NCBI GenBank assembly: GCA_964035575.1
Contig: OZ037901.1
Location: forward strand, 744,001 to 808,000
Length of the DNA stretch: 64,000 nucleotides
DNA from: Rhynchopus sp. YZ270_cl-10
Taxonomy: Eukaryota > Euglenozoa > Diplonemea > Diplonemida > Diplonemidae
Direction: 5' to 3'
Every line of letters starts with the position of its first letter. The first letter of the stretch is position 1. The notes beneath the pieces were generated by a model, which had not been told where the DNA came from, made no database searches, and saw only the letters and a program-made list of their open reading frames with translations. Of the stretch, positions 31,148 through 40,892 are shown one piece after another. The position numbers were made by a program, and so were the translations under genes.

Positions 31148-31786
31148 CTAAACTCTCAATCTGAAGAATAGAGCGAAAAAAGGGGGACAATTTTTTTTTG
31201 TAACATCCAAAAACTCTCCCAAAAAAACGCCAAAAAATCCCCCCTTCATCATCTGCTTTCTGTTTACCGTCTCTAGACGTTGTTGATCTCTGATGGGACG
31301 ACGTCCTTCGCTTCTTGGCCTTACCCAGCCCCTTTGCAACCCGGTTGTTCTGCATTTTTTGAATAAAACTGTCCATGACCTTGCATGTATCAACATGCAC
31401 CAATTGATGTCAAGGAGAGCCTGTTGTGTCGGGCAGTATTCCTTGTGGTTCGCCACGTTCTTGTAGAAGCTCGACGCAACGAAACGCATATCAAACAGAG
31501 GCGCTGCGGAAGGTGCTGACTTCGTGATGTAGCCAGTGATGTAGTGGCTGATCACGATGGAGTCACTCAGCATCGACCGGAACGACGACTGTGCCACTTG
31601 TACTGCCTTGTAGTACGTCATGTGGTCTTCCACCAAAATACGCTCTTTCAGGTTCTTGAGCGTTGCTCTGAGACCGACCGTGATCGTCTGCACATCGACA
31701 TTACAGCGCAAAGCAGTCGACAGAACGGGGTGGAAGTTTGAAACAAACGGATGGTCTCTAGCAGAAGCCACACACCCGATTTCCAT
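31148..31786 (-). pseudogene. Possible Helitron-like replicase/helicase remnant
   Basis: The only long minus-strand frame that looks like protein. About 130 residues read well: LRCNVDVQTITVG, then SIVISHYITGYITKS. The order Asn-x-Asp-x-Gln followed by Tyr-Ile-x-x-Tyr-x-x-Lys recalls the region before the helicase in Helitron-encoded proteins; this match is from memory and weak. A basic tail reads better in a second frame (31068-31403: MVHVDTCKVMDSFIQK, then AKGLGKAKKRRTSS), so the unit is either spliced or decayed. It fills the gap between two + strand genes and ends 60 bases before the ATG9 start. Confidence 0.3.
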
Positions 31787-31845
31787 GCCTACGCAAACGC
31801 CATCCCCTTTACCTTAGAAGCTACACAAAATATAACAATACAACA

Positions 31846-33921
31846 ATGGGGCCCAGAATGAGCCACGCTGCCCGCACGTCTGACGGGTACGAGAGCGCAG
31901 GCGAGGCCAATGACGTGGAGTGCCAAGAGATCAATGGTGCAGGGTCACCTCTTGCCGCAGATGACCCACGCTTGGTGTACAACCAGGAAGGCATCGACAT
32001 CATGTTCCAGAAGCTCGAGCGCGACCAGATCCTGCGGCAGCTATACGTATACTGGAAAGACAAAGGATTTCAATGCATCATTGCAGACAAAATCCTGCAC
32101 ATCGTCCGCTGCCTCTTCGCCATTGGCTTTACCTTTCTTCTTTCATTCTACGTGAATTGGACCGAAACGCTGACGTGCAACCCAAAGAAAGAAGATAAAT
32201 GCCATATTTTCAAGCCATTCCACGAAAACTTAAATTCAATTCGCTATTTTATTTTGTTTTTAGAAATCTGCTTTGCGGCGTCGACGTTGGTTTATGTGCT
32301 CCGATTGGTGTGTGTTGATGTCTTTTTGTTGCTGAAGACGAAACACTTTTATGAAAAGCAGCTGAGGATTAGTGAAAACGATGTTTACTTTGGGCTGAAG
32401 ACGTGGGGCTTCGTCGCAGGACGCCTCAAGGTGTGGCAGCAACGCACCGTAGCCAACCGCTTCACCCCAGAACAACCTGTGGTCCTCGACGAGCTAGCCG
32501 TCGCACAATGCATTCTCCGCGAGACCAACTACGTCACCGCACTCTTCAACTCCGGGCTCATCCGTGTCCCCCTTCTCAACAAAACGACTGTAGATTTCAT
32601 TGAAACCATGATCATAGGAAATCTCCTGGGTTGGGGCCAAAACACCCTCCAAATAACCCGCAACGAACGCGAAAGGGAACAAAAAATTCGAGGGTTGAAA
32701 ATGCTGCTCTGGTGCTGGTCGGCTATGCTTCTGTTTTTGTCTCCTATTTTGCTGGCGTGGAAGGTGTTGTATTCAGCATTCCGGTATGGTTTGGTTCTCA
32801 GAGAGGAGCCGGGGAAGCTGGCAGCGAGGCAGTGGAGTATCAGCGCTGTGATTCTTTTTAGGGAGTTTAACGAGCTGAGCCATGTGTTCGACCTCAGAAT
32901 GAAGCGAGCGTTGACGATCAGCCAGACGTACATCCAAAACTACCCCTACCATTTTGAACGCATCTTGGCCCTTTCTGTTACCTTCTTTGTCACCGGGGTA
33001 ATCGGTTTTATTGTGATCATCTGTCTCATCAATGAGAATGGCTATTCATTTGAGGTGTTCGACCGTCCGCTCTTCTGGTGGCTTCCAGTAGTGTCTGCTG
33101 TCGCGCTGTTTGCAGGTAGGGTAACGAAAGCGGGTGGAGAGCGCAGCAACAACGGATTTTTTGATCCAGTCGCAGGGTTCAAAACTATCGCAAATTGCAC
33201 TCATTGGCGTCCCGAAGGGTGGAACCGAGCGAAGGACCATGTTCGCGTTTTTTCGTACTTCAAAAAACGGTTTTTCCCTCTGACAGCATCGTGTCTTCTT
33301 ACGGAGGCGCTGTCTGTGGTGAGCACGCCGTATCATTTAGTGTTTTGTATCACGCCGCAGATGGATTTGATAGTAGACTTTATGTTGGACTGTACGGTGT
33401 CGCAGGAGGGGGTGGGGGATGTCATTGCGTTTAGTACGTTTGACTTTGAGAAGTACGCTTCGGCCACGTATCGGATGCGGGTCGGGTCGTCGCAGAACAT
33501 TACACAGTACTGTCAGAACGGGAAGATGGAGGTGTCCTTTCTCAACTTCTGCACCATGCACGCTCCGTTGTACGTCCCAGAGCGTGCCTCGCTTGATGCC
33601 ATAGCCGGGGTTGTGCAGGACGCAGACTTCATGCTTGTAGACGATGACGACACAGCAAAGAAACTCCACGTCGGTTATTGCTCCGATAGCGATGAAGAAG
33701 GGGGTGACGACGGAGGGGTCGGAGGATCCACTACAAGCGTCTCGAGCAAGCCCTCTGGGCGGAAAGGGGCTAAGGGGGCACAGAGCGTGGGTCTGGTGGG
33801 GTCTGATTGGTGTGACGTAGGTGGGGCGCGTACCCCAGCCTCGCAGGTATGTTCTCATCCTCGTTTTTTTTTGACCTCGAGGTTTCCTCTTCACGGTCAG
33901 GTAGGGAGCGTGTTGCAGTAA
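31846..33921 (+). CDS. ATG9: Autophagy-related protein 9 (lipid scramblase)
   Basis: 691 residues, a typical core length for ATG9, the multi-spanning vesicle protein that scrambles lipids during phagophore growth. Recognisable blocks: LERDQILRQLYVYWKDKGF near residue 57, two early membrane spans (LFAIGFTFLLSFYV; YFILFLEICFAASTLVYVL), ILFREFNELSHVFDLRMKR around 336-354, the paired spans ILALSVTFFVTGVIGFIVII and FWWLPVVSAVALFAG, then FFDPVAGFKTIANCTHWRPE ending near 455, and VGDVIAFSTFDFEKY. The C-terminal tail is acidic, then Gly/Ser/Lys-rich. The start follows TTTTACCTTAG and a short A-rich leader. The end is odd: GTATG at 33847 and CAG at 33898-33900 bound a 54-base segment that may be an intron, is open in frame, and lies in a dispersed repeat (see findings). 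Both forms end VGSVLQ. Confidence 0.92.
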   Translation: MGPRMSHAARTSDGYESAGEANDVECQEINGAGSPLAADDPRLVYNQEGIDIMFQKLERDQILRQLYVYWKDKGFQCIIADKILHIVRCLFAIGFTFLLSFYVNWTETLTCNPKKEDKCHIFKPFHENLNSIRYFILFLEICFAASTLVYVLRLVCVDVFLLLKTKHFYEKQLRISENDVYFGLKTWGFVAGRLKVWQQRTVANRFTPEQPVVLDELAVAQCILRETNYVTALFNSGLIRVPLLNKTTVDFIETMIIGNLLGWGQNTLQITRNEREREQKIRGLKMLLWCWSAMLLFLSPILLAWKVLYSAFRYGLVLREEPGKLAARQWSISAVILFREFNELSHVFDLRMKRALTISQTYIQNYPYHFERILALSVTFFVTGVIGFIVIICLINENGYSFEVFDRPLFWWLPVVSAVALFAGRVTKAGGERSNNGFFDPVAGFKTIANCTHWRPEGWNRAKDHVRVFSYFKKRFFPLTASCLLTEALSVVSTPYHLVFCITPQMDLIVDFMLDCTVSQEGVGDVIAFSTFDFEKYASATYRMRVGSSQNITQYCQNGKMEVSFLNFCTMHAPLYVPERASLDAIAGVVQDADFMLVDDDDTAKKLHVGYCSDSDEEGGDDGGVGGSTTSVSSKPSGRKGAKGAQSVGLVGSDWCDVGGARTPASQVCSHPRFFLTSRFPLHGQVGSVLQ

Positions 33922-33956
33922 TGTGAACACAAGAATATTTTTACCACTTAACCCCC

Positions 33957-34080
33957 CACATAACACATAACACATAACACATAACACATAACACATAACA
34001 CATAACACATAACACATAACACATAACACATAACACATAACACATAACACATAACACATAACACATAACACATAACACAT
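33957..34080 (+). repeat. Heptamer satellite (ACATAAC)n
   Basis: About 17.7 near-perfect copies of ACATAAC (TGTTATG/TTATGTG on the other strand), starting 36 bases after the ATG9 stop. The array continues for nearly three copies at 35577-35597, beyond the element at 34081-35576. Open frames on the minus strand here (CVMCYVL repeats) are a by-product. Confidence 0.95.
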
Positions 34081-35576
34081 ACCGTCTTTTGAAAAATTAT
34101 GGACCATGGTGCTTCCCGGGGGGTATGCATTTCACAAATTTTCACAAAATGTGACAAGTTTTCACAAGTTTTCACAACACGAAAACCGCTATAAAATTGT
34201 GAAGGCTGGTGAAAAATGGTGAAAAATTGTGAAAAGTTGTGAAAAGTTGTGAATTGATTTTTTTTTTTTTTTGGGGGGTTTTTTTTGGGTTGGGTGGTGG
34301 CCCACCCATTGAGGGGTATGCTGGGATTCACAAGATAGAACGTGATGTGGTGTACCTGTGTACCTGTGTACTGTGCACTGTGCGGAAATGACGAGAACTT
34401 GTCCATTTCGGCAAATTGACCCCACCACTGGCCGGACGGATTCCGGAAATGCAAATGCCGGCATTTAAAAGCTTCACCAACGAAGAAAAAAAGGGTGGTG
34501 AAAAGTTGTGAATTGAATTGAAAATTTGTGAAATTCATACCCCCCGGGAAGCACCAGACCAGAAAAATAGGTCCATATAAAAAAAAAAATCCCAAAAAGT
34601 CCATAATTGTTCTGGTCCATCATTGTTCTGGTCCATGTTATTTCTGGTCCATCTGTGTTAGGCTTTTTTTTTTGAACTTGTCCATTTTCAGACCCATTCC
34701 GAGCTTTCGGTACCGCACGTTGGCGGGGCATCTCGGCTTATATGTGGGCCCGGTAGACCCATTCCGAGCTTTCTCCCCACACAAGCGGTCGTCGCACGCG
34801 CTTCGCGCGCGCGACTCCCTGTCAAAATTCTGGACAAGTACAAAAAAACCCCACACATATGTCGGACCAGAAAAATAGGCATGGCTCTCGCCGGGGGGTG
34901 ATCGGGTTTTAAATCACCCAAAAAAAAAAAATTTTTAAAAAAAGAGGGGTGATCCGGGTTTCGGATCACCCCTCCAAAAAAAAAAAAAAAAAAAAAATCC
35001 CAGGTTGAACCACGGGAATACCATGGGGAACTGGGTTGCTGACCGCATCATCCAGTCTGTACCTCAATTTTTTTTTTTTGCCTGCGGCGCCATTTTTCCT
35101 TTTTTGCTCCGCAAAAAAGGTTTCGTTGAGTGAGTATGTGAGTGAGTATGTAAAAGCTAGCTTTTTACACCGTACCTTAAATTTTTTTTCGCCTGCGGCG
35201 CCATTTTGTATTTTTTTTTTTGCTCCGCAAAAAAAAAGCACACACATACAGTTCCCTATGTTCCCAATGTCCCTGGTCAGCAGTGCTGAAAATTTTTTTG
35301 GGCATAAAAACAAGCTGACCCCAAACGAGGGGAGAAAGCGCCTCACCTCCCTGCACTGGCAGGGAGTCGCGCGCGCGAAGCGCGCGCGCGACCGCTTTTA
35401 CGGGGGGAAAGCTCGGGGACCCCAAATCACCCCCCATTTTGGCCAAAAGGGGTGATTGGCGAGAGCCCTGAAAATAGGTCCATAAAAAAAAAAAATCCCA
35501 AAAGGTCCATGATTGTTCTGGTCCATCATTATTCTGGTCCATGTTATTTCTGGTCCATATTTTTTCAAAAGACGGT
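34081..35576 (+). mobile_element. 1.5 kb TIR element inserted into the heptamer satellite
   Basis: 26-bp inverted ends with one mismatch: each starts ACCGTCTTTTGAAAAA and continues to TATGGACCA. The (ACATAAC)n array resumes in the same phase on the far side, so the insertion point is clear; duplication length cannot be set in a 7-bp repeat. Inside are two direct copies of a CCAAAAAGTCCATAATTGTT-type block (about 34548-34652 and 35468-35562), GC-rich inverted pairs (34788-34818 with 35365-35392) and a GGGTGATC hairpin near 34948-34975. No transposase frame. Confidence 0.85.
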
Positions 35577-35725
35577 AACACATAACACATAACACAGCTC
35601 GAGAGGGTGACGTCGATGTTCTCTGCTTTAGAAGAGGCGCGGGTGCGTTCTGTAGAACAGAGGGGCAGCTCTCTTCCGCCCGGTGGAGGGAATGTGCAAT
35701 AAGAAACCCCCCTATGTTCGAACAA

Positions 35726-35903
35726 CACGGTGCGGTAGCAAAATGACAAAACCCAAATGACAATAATTCTGACAACTCTAGGGTTGTCAATTAACAACCC
35801 AAAAATGACTGTCGCAAAGGCATCTCGCATGCAACAAGGTTAAGGTGGTAAATGGCACGTCATTTGAGTTGTTATAGTCGTTTGTGCTGACCACCGCACC
35901 GTG
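35726..35903 (+). mobile_element. MITE (CACGGTRCGGTA family), copy 1
   Basis: 178 bp with ends CACGGTGCGGTAG / CCACCGCACCGTG. The interior (CCCAAATGACAATAATT; GACTGTCGCAAAGGC; AAGGTTAAGGT) is shared with 45658-45840. Non-coding. Confidence 0.75.
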
Positions 35904-36436
35904 CATAGCAAAGGGGAGGGAGGGAGGGGGGGAGGGAGGGGAAGTGTCGTTGTGTTTCTACTGCACCTAGCCTAGCCAACAGCAGATAGAAATAGAGAAA
36001 TGAGGAGCATCGTCCACGCCCCCCTTTCCAAAAAAAAAAATGTAGTGGATCTCATCCTCGTGCCTACACATGATACCATTTCAAGGCTTTTCACCTTTCT
36101 TTTCTGAACCCCTGAGAAAGCTCTTTTTGTGATAATTTTTAGTACCAGCGCAACTTCTATTTTTTATTTTTTTTTTGGAATTCATGCCAGATGGTTGGTT
36201 TTCGTAGGTCAGTCGGAGGTGTGCCTGCATCAATGTCTATTCCTTTTTGTATGTGTCTGCATCTCAGAGGTGTCACCACACAGCAACTTCACATTTTTGT
36301 TTAAAAGGTGTCTGAGCAGAGCGGCTTATGATCATCATATAATTTTCTGTACTATTTCAGTTGAAGGTAGGGGGGTTGGAAGGGGTTTTCCCAAAAAAAA
36401 AAAATACATAGGTAGGCAATTTGCTTGCGCCCTTTA

Positions 36437-36480
36437 GATGACTAATCGCGAGATGCTTAGGTTCATCTTATAAACTTTTT
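36437..36480 (+). repeat. Hairpin / pyrimidine-tail module (HP1 family)
   Basis: GATGA/TCATC pair perfectly in place of GGTGA/TCATC; the inner stem is CTAA/TTAG, with loop region TCGCGAGATGC. Tail TTATAAACTTTTTC. It starts directly after CCCTTTAG. A weaker copy is at 36307-36345. Confidence 0.6.
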
Positions 36481-36749
36481 CTTTTGGTACACTGTCACAA
36501 GCGGGCTGTTGTATTTCAAGTCAACCCCCCTTTTTTTTCTTTGAGCCAGAGGGCGATGTGTACACATGGCAGAGGTACGTAATCAGTGCACCAATGAAAA
36601 ATGCTTCGTCCACAGGTTCAATACCAAAAGCGGGGACGGTACAGTGCCTACGTCCATGGAGACGTTTGTACTTATATCATGTGTCTTTTTTATCAGATGT
36701 AAACCACGAAATGGATGTAGGACTGCATGGTTGGGTGCCCGGTACAACC

Positions 36750-36800
36750 GGTCATTGTACCAAGGTACACTGTTCACGAGAGGGCTTTGTATTCCCTGTC
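36750..36800 (+). repeat. HP3-type module
   Basis: CGGTCATTGTACCAAGGTAC, ACTGTTCACGAGAGGGC, then TTTGTATTCCCTGTCAAC. It is preceded by GATGTAGGACTGCATGGTTG, which also precedes the 50268-50325 copy and occurs in CSN6 intron 1, so the full unit is about 110 bp. Confidence 0.65.
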
Positions 36801-38126
36801 AACTTTTTTTCCCCTCTTCTTTGGCACTCCCAACACAACCCGCATAACTGCTCATACGGCAGGACATCGTTCTCGGGTGTTGGAACAAAATTGGTTTACT
36901 TTAATTAGAAAACATTAGGCAATATGGGGTACACTACAAGACAATGTTCAAGCCTTATTTTTTTCTTCTGCAAATGCGACGGAGTGCCTAAGGCTTATAG
37001 CCACCTCTTAGACTCATCTCTTTTCCCTTAGGGCACATCCTTTCGCACCCTCCCCTGTTCCACAGACAGCTTCCCAGATCCTCTTTTTCGGGAAGCTATT
37101 TTTTTTTTTTTTGGCTTCCCCAGCCATCTTGCCCATCCTCACCCCCTTCTACCAGTTGTGCTTATACCTAGCCCCCCCCAGCTGTTCGATCCGTTTACCA
37201 CCCTCCCCTTGGTGTGTCTTTTTTTGGGGGGCACAGAGTCACGAGAGGGCTTTGTATTTCAAGTCACATTTCTGTTGTTTTTTTTTTGCATATGCTTCAC
37301 AACCCCTTAGGTACGAGTGAAAAACTTGGTTGTATTAGTGTAGACGACCCGAGGATGCGTTTAACTGTACATTTTTTTTTTATTGCCGGTCATGTACCAA
37401 GGTACACTGTCACGAGAGGGCTTTGTATTTTAAGTCAATTTATTCTGATATGGGGTAATATGCGTGCCCATACCAAGAGTCCCATCCTCATGTTTCTTGT
37501 GTTAAAAAAAGTCCGTTTTAAAAATAAAATTGAGCGATGGGGTTCTGAGCGGTATTGAGCTAATACACAAAATAAAACTCACTTTTTTTTTTTTTTCGAT
37601 TATTTTCCCCCCTCCCTTCTTCCATCTCTGCAAAATTCATTAAAATTTTGTTCCAAAAAAAAAATTGCCCTATTTTTCTTAGCACAACGCTACCCCCTTT
37701 GCATAATCATTGTTTTTTCGGCCACGTGGTATCATCCCCACCCTTCTGTGATTTCTGCTCCATTTAGGATCATCGCTTGCCCGAGTGTCTTGTACACTCT
37801 TCGTGATCATGTGGGCAATCGCCCTCTGCGCAATTGCCTCGGGGCGAGCGGCTCCTTCCAGTCGTCCTCCTCGTAAGTGGCGGAGTAATGACAATGAGCC
37901 CTACAGGGTGTCCTCTCCACCGGTACAGCATACGGAAAAGTGGGCGACCTGTCCCCTCTCTGCTCCCGTATTTTCCCTTACTTTTTATCAGATGTGTACC
38001 ATGAAATGCACCGCATGGTTGTAACCCCACCCTGTCTAATACCAAAAGGGTGCTGTTCACAGAGAGTGCTTTGTATTTCAATCCAAACCTTTTCCTCCCA
38101 CCACATCCCTACATATCCTGCTCAGA

Positions 38127-39491
38127 ATGCCCTCACACCCACCCCCTCCCGAACCACAATTTGCAATCAAACGCCCACCCCCTCCCGAACAACTTTCATT
38201 CAAACACCCCCCTCCCAAACAACTTTCCATCAAACACCCACCCCCTCCCAACAACCCTGCCCTAAGGGGTCACGACGTCCCTCCTCTTGGTGCCGACACA
38301 GGGTTTTCTACACCTCCGTTTTATCCTCACCCGCAGCCTCAGTCTCAGGGGTTTCATGAGCTTCCTTCACAGAGCGCCGCAGAGGATGAGGGGCTGGAAC
38401 ACCCTCATTCACCTGGCGGCATAGCGATTCAGGTGAAGGACCAAAACCGGGTTGGACCGGGTTGGGTTGATGTATCGCCTCCAGGAGGGGGCCTGGTGGA
38501 GAGCCCTTCTGCCAATGAGGTGCGGAATCCGTTGCCAAGCGCGTCGCCGACGAGGCAGAACCTTGTTGCAAAGAAGGAGCCACAACCAGTGCACGACGCC
38601 GCAGTCGGGGTGATTGCGGTGTGCATCGTTTGTGTGTACATTCTGATTGTTGCCATGTCGGTCCTGTACTGTCTCCTCCAAGGGATCGATAGGGAAGGAA
38701 GCAAAACCGCGTTTTTTGTCGCAGTGTTCCTTCCCTGGATCGTCACCCTCTTTGTCCTCGGTATTACTAAACTGCACCCCGGGCTGAAGTCATTGTTCCA
38801 TTACCGCAACAAACCCTGGGTGCTGTCGTGGTGGCTCTGTGTGGTCGGCATCGTTTTTTTGGTCTTAGTATTCTTTGCACAGTCTCTTCCCGACCCTGAT
38901 GAATACGATGCTCTAAAGGCAGGCATCTCTGAGGAAATATCGCTCGAATGTGAGAACGGAACTATCAGCATCCCTGACGACGGCACGAACTATTTCATTT
39001 TAGGAGGAGGACCTTGGAGGGTGTCGTGGAACGAAGCGGTGTACATCTACGCTGAGGGCCAGGTCTTGGCCGCGTCACGAATCTACTATGCAGACAACGG
39101 TACGTCACCATGCACACTTATCCCAGCACTGTACGCAACCTGCAAAGGGGACAACCGCAGTGTGACAGATAACTGCACAGAAACAACCCCCTCCGCTGTG
39201 TACGACGTGAACGTGAGGAATCTCTCCGCAGCCATGGACGTCTCAGAACTGCAAGGCACCGCAGCCCTGGTCGGTGTCGACGCCAACCATCTATTCGAGT
39301 TCGCTTCCCCTGACGTAGCTTCCGTGCAGACGTGGGTCGACGACGCTGACTCAGACCGTCGGCTCTACGTGATCTGGACAACATCAGGGTGGCTCGCCAT
39401 CAGTATCGTTGCGCTTCTTATCTACTTTTTAACACCCTTTTGTACCGGCGAATGTGTAGCAAACTGTATCGATCTGTGTTGTGTGGAGTGA
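38127..39491 (+). CDS. Multi-spanning membrane protein with Pro-rich N-terminus and glycosylated loop
   Basis: 454 residues; no family recognised. Residues 1-60 are a Pro/His repeat region (HPPPPEQ, HPPPKQ, HPPPPNN units), and up to about 150 is polar and disordered-looking. Four membrane spans follow: about 157-178 (VIAVCIVCVYILIVAMSV), 190-210 (FFVAVFLPWIVTLFVLGI), 228-248 (WWLCVVGIVFLVLVFF) and 418-438 (WLAISIVALLIYFL). Between spans 3 and 4 lies a loop of about 165 residues with several NxS/T sites (NGT, NGTS, NRS, NCTET, NLS) and four Cys, suggesting an extracellular or lumenal domain. The tail is Cys-rich (CTGECVANCIDLCCVE) and could be palmitoylated. The start is one base after CTGCTCAG, with an HP3-type module 40-80 bases further up. 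Confidence 0.8.
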   Translation: MPSHPPPPEPQFAIKRPPPPEQLSFKHPPPKQLSIKHPPPPNNPALRGHDVPPLGADTGFSTPPFYPHPQPQSQGFHELPSQSAAEDEGLEHPHSPGGIAIQVKDQNRVGPGWVDVSPPGGGLVESPSANEVRNPLPSASPTRQNLVAKKEPQPVHDAAVGVIAVCIVCVYILIVAMSVLYCLLQGIDREGSKTAFFVAVFLPWIVTLFVLGITKLHPGLKSLFHYRNKPWVLSWWLCVVGIVFLVLVFFAQSLPDPDEYDALKAGISEEISLECENGTISIPDDGTNYFILGGGPWRVSWNEAVYIYAEGQVLAASRIYYADNGTSPCTLIPALYATCKGDNRSVTDNCTETTPSAVYDVNVRNLSAAMDVSELQGTAALVGVDANHLFEFASPDVASVQTWVDDADSDRRLYVIWTTSGWLAISIVALLIYFLTPFCTGECVANCIDLCCVE

Positions 39492-40616
39492 TTTTTGCAG
39501 TAACGCAATTTGGCTGTTAAGGGGGGGAGGGGGGGGAGGGAAGGGGCAACCAAGTTTAGTCTTGTGTGTGAGTATTTTTTTTGTGATTAAAATACACTGT
39601 TGTATTTCAAGTTTCATTTTGATTCGTTTTGATCTGTGTGGTTAAGTGTAGCTACCACACAGTCTTTGCTATGTGTGTTTTGTTCTTCATTTCTCTGACA
39701 CCCTGCACTGCCTGGAACTCTATCCCCTCATGGCAGTGCATTGTTGATGGGTAGTAATCCTTTCGTCATATCCTCCTTTATTTTGCAACATTTCTCGAAT
39801 GAAAAAGAAGGCCACACCCTGAGGAAGGTGTGCTGCCTGTATGTCCTGGAAACAACTAGAGCAGTGGTTCTCCAAGGGGACAACGGTGCGCCACGGTATC
39901 GTGTTGTCTTTGATGCGATATCTTGGAAACGGTCCTGGGGGGTTTTTTTTTTGTATATCGTGCTGCCTCGGCCGTGAACGATATGGGGGAGTACTGAGTA
40001 GTTGCAAATAAAAAAAATGTCTCAACTTTCTCCCCTGACACTCCATTTATCATTTATCATCCTGACACACTCGGGATAATAAAGGAAAGGGGGCGTGGTG
40101 CTTTCCAAGAGTCTGTACTGCGTTTTAAAATGTGTGTGTGCGAGAGGCATATTCGTTCTTTCAATTTTTTTTTCTTTTTTTAGAACGGCACACCCTGTAA
40201 GTGTCCTAGCTCTTTCGGGATGTTGTCTGTGTTGTTGTGGGTTTTAAAAAAAAGCCACAATAAAAGGGTAACCCCACTCTTGCGCCCTGTTTATTTCTTA
40301 TGTCAAGAACTTCATTTTTCCTCTGCGTAAAATAAATAATATGGTAGGCAAAATCGATTGTACCCCAACCCACCCAAAGGTTTCTCTCAGGCATATAAGG
40401 AGCAGCACGCACACATACACATCAGTGGGCTATACTCCGTTCAGGCGTTAACCACTTTAAATCCGTTTTCAAGCACAGACACACACACATTGGGGCCATA
40501 TTCTGAGCAAGAATTACCCCTACTAGTTATCAAACACACACACACACCGAACCAGAACTCAAAAAATTCCACTGAAGATGCGATGCTACTCCTATTCAAA
40601 CCTTTTTACCATCAAT

Positions 40617-40681
40617 GGTGCTTTCGAAAATCGGTCAACGACCTGTCAACGACCGGTCAATATCGACCCCTCCCGGAGCAC
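40617..40681 (+). mobile_element. Short TIR element (GGTGCT family), deleted copy
   Basis: GGTGCTTTCGAAAATCGG at the left, CTCCCGGAGCAC at the right, with GTCAACGACCTGTCAACGAC inside. About 35 bases shorter than the copy at 702-801. Confidence 0.55.
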
Positions 40682-40771
40682 GAATCAAGTTCCCATTTTT
40701 TTTAAACGAAACAACATTTAACATTTTTTTAAACCAGCGCAGCTGATGCTGTGCGATGACGAATATGATAC

Positions 40772-40820
40772 AGTGACTAAGCACGAGAGGCTTAGGGTCA
40801 TCTTATAAACTTTTCTTTTT
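40772..40820 (+). repeat. Hairpin / pyrimidine-tail module (HP1 long form)
   Basis: AGTGACTAAGCACGAGAGGC then TTAGGGTCATCTTATAAACT. It is preceded by the CAGCTGATGCTGTGCGATGA arm. It lies about 75-120 bases before the kinase ATG, and its tail leads into TTCTTATAAAATCCCCCGCC and the CTCCAG site. Confidence 0.75.
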
Positions 40821-40892
40821 TAATCCTTTCTTATAAAATCCCCCGCCCTTCTCCAGGACATCCACTTCTCTCCCCCCCCCCCCCCAATAAAA

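Larger units (their letters stand above)
35598..38126. other. Repeat-rich spacer
   Basis: No gene supported. It contains the MITE at 35726-35903, HP1 modules at 36307-36345 and 36437-36480, and HP3-type modules at about 36482-36520, 36750-36800, 37229-37265, 37385-37440 and 38051-38090. The last lies just before the CTGCTCAG site that precedes the ATG at 38127. A dispersed segment at about 36190-36290 matches 1225-1300. Confidence 0.6.
39492..40892. other. Spacer before the kinase
   Basis: No gene. It has a GGTGCT-family element at 40617-40681, then a long-form HP1 module at about 40738-40820. The leader ends CCCTTCTCCAG, a C run, then AATAAAAATG. A TGTGC/GCATA hairpin of the HP1 alternative type is at about 40131-40175. 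Confidence 0.6.

Noticed and set aside
33957-34080. CRISPR-like array
   Set aside because: Direct heptamer tandem without spacers, in a eukaryotic setting.
33337-34107. 256-codon minus-strand frame with CVMCYVL repeats
   Set aside because: It is the heptamer satellite read in frame plus the antisense of ATG9; no independent protein signal.
35036-35455. 139-codon frame inside the satellite insertion
   Set aside because: Runs of Phe/Leu from T tracts and palindromic GC-rich repeats; no transposase signature.
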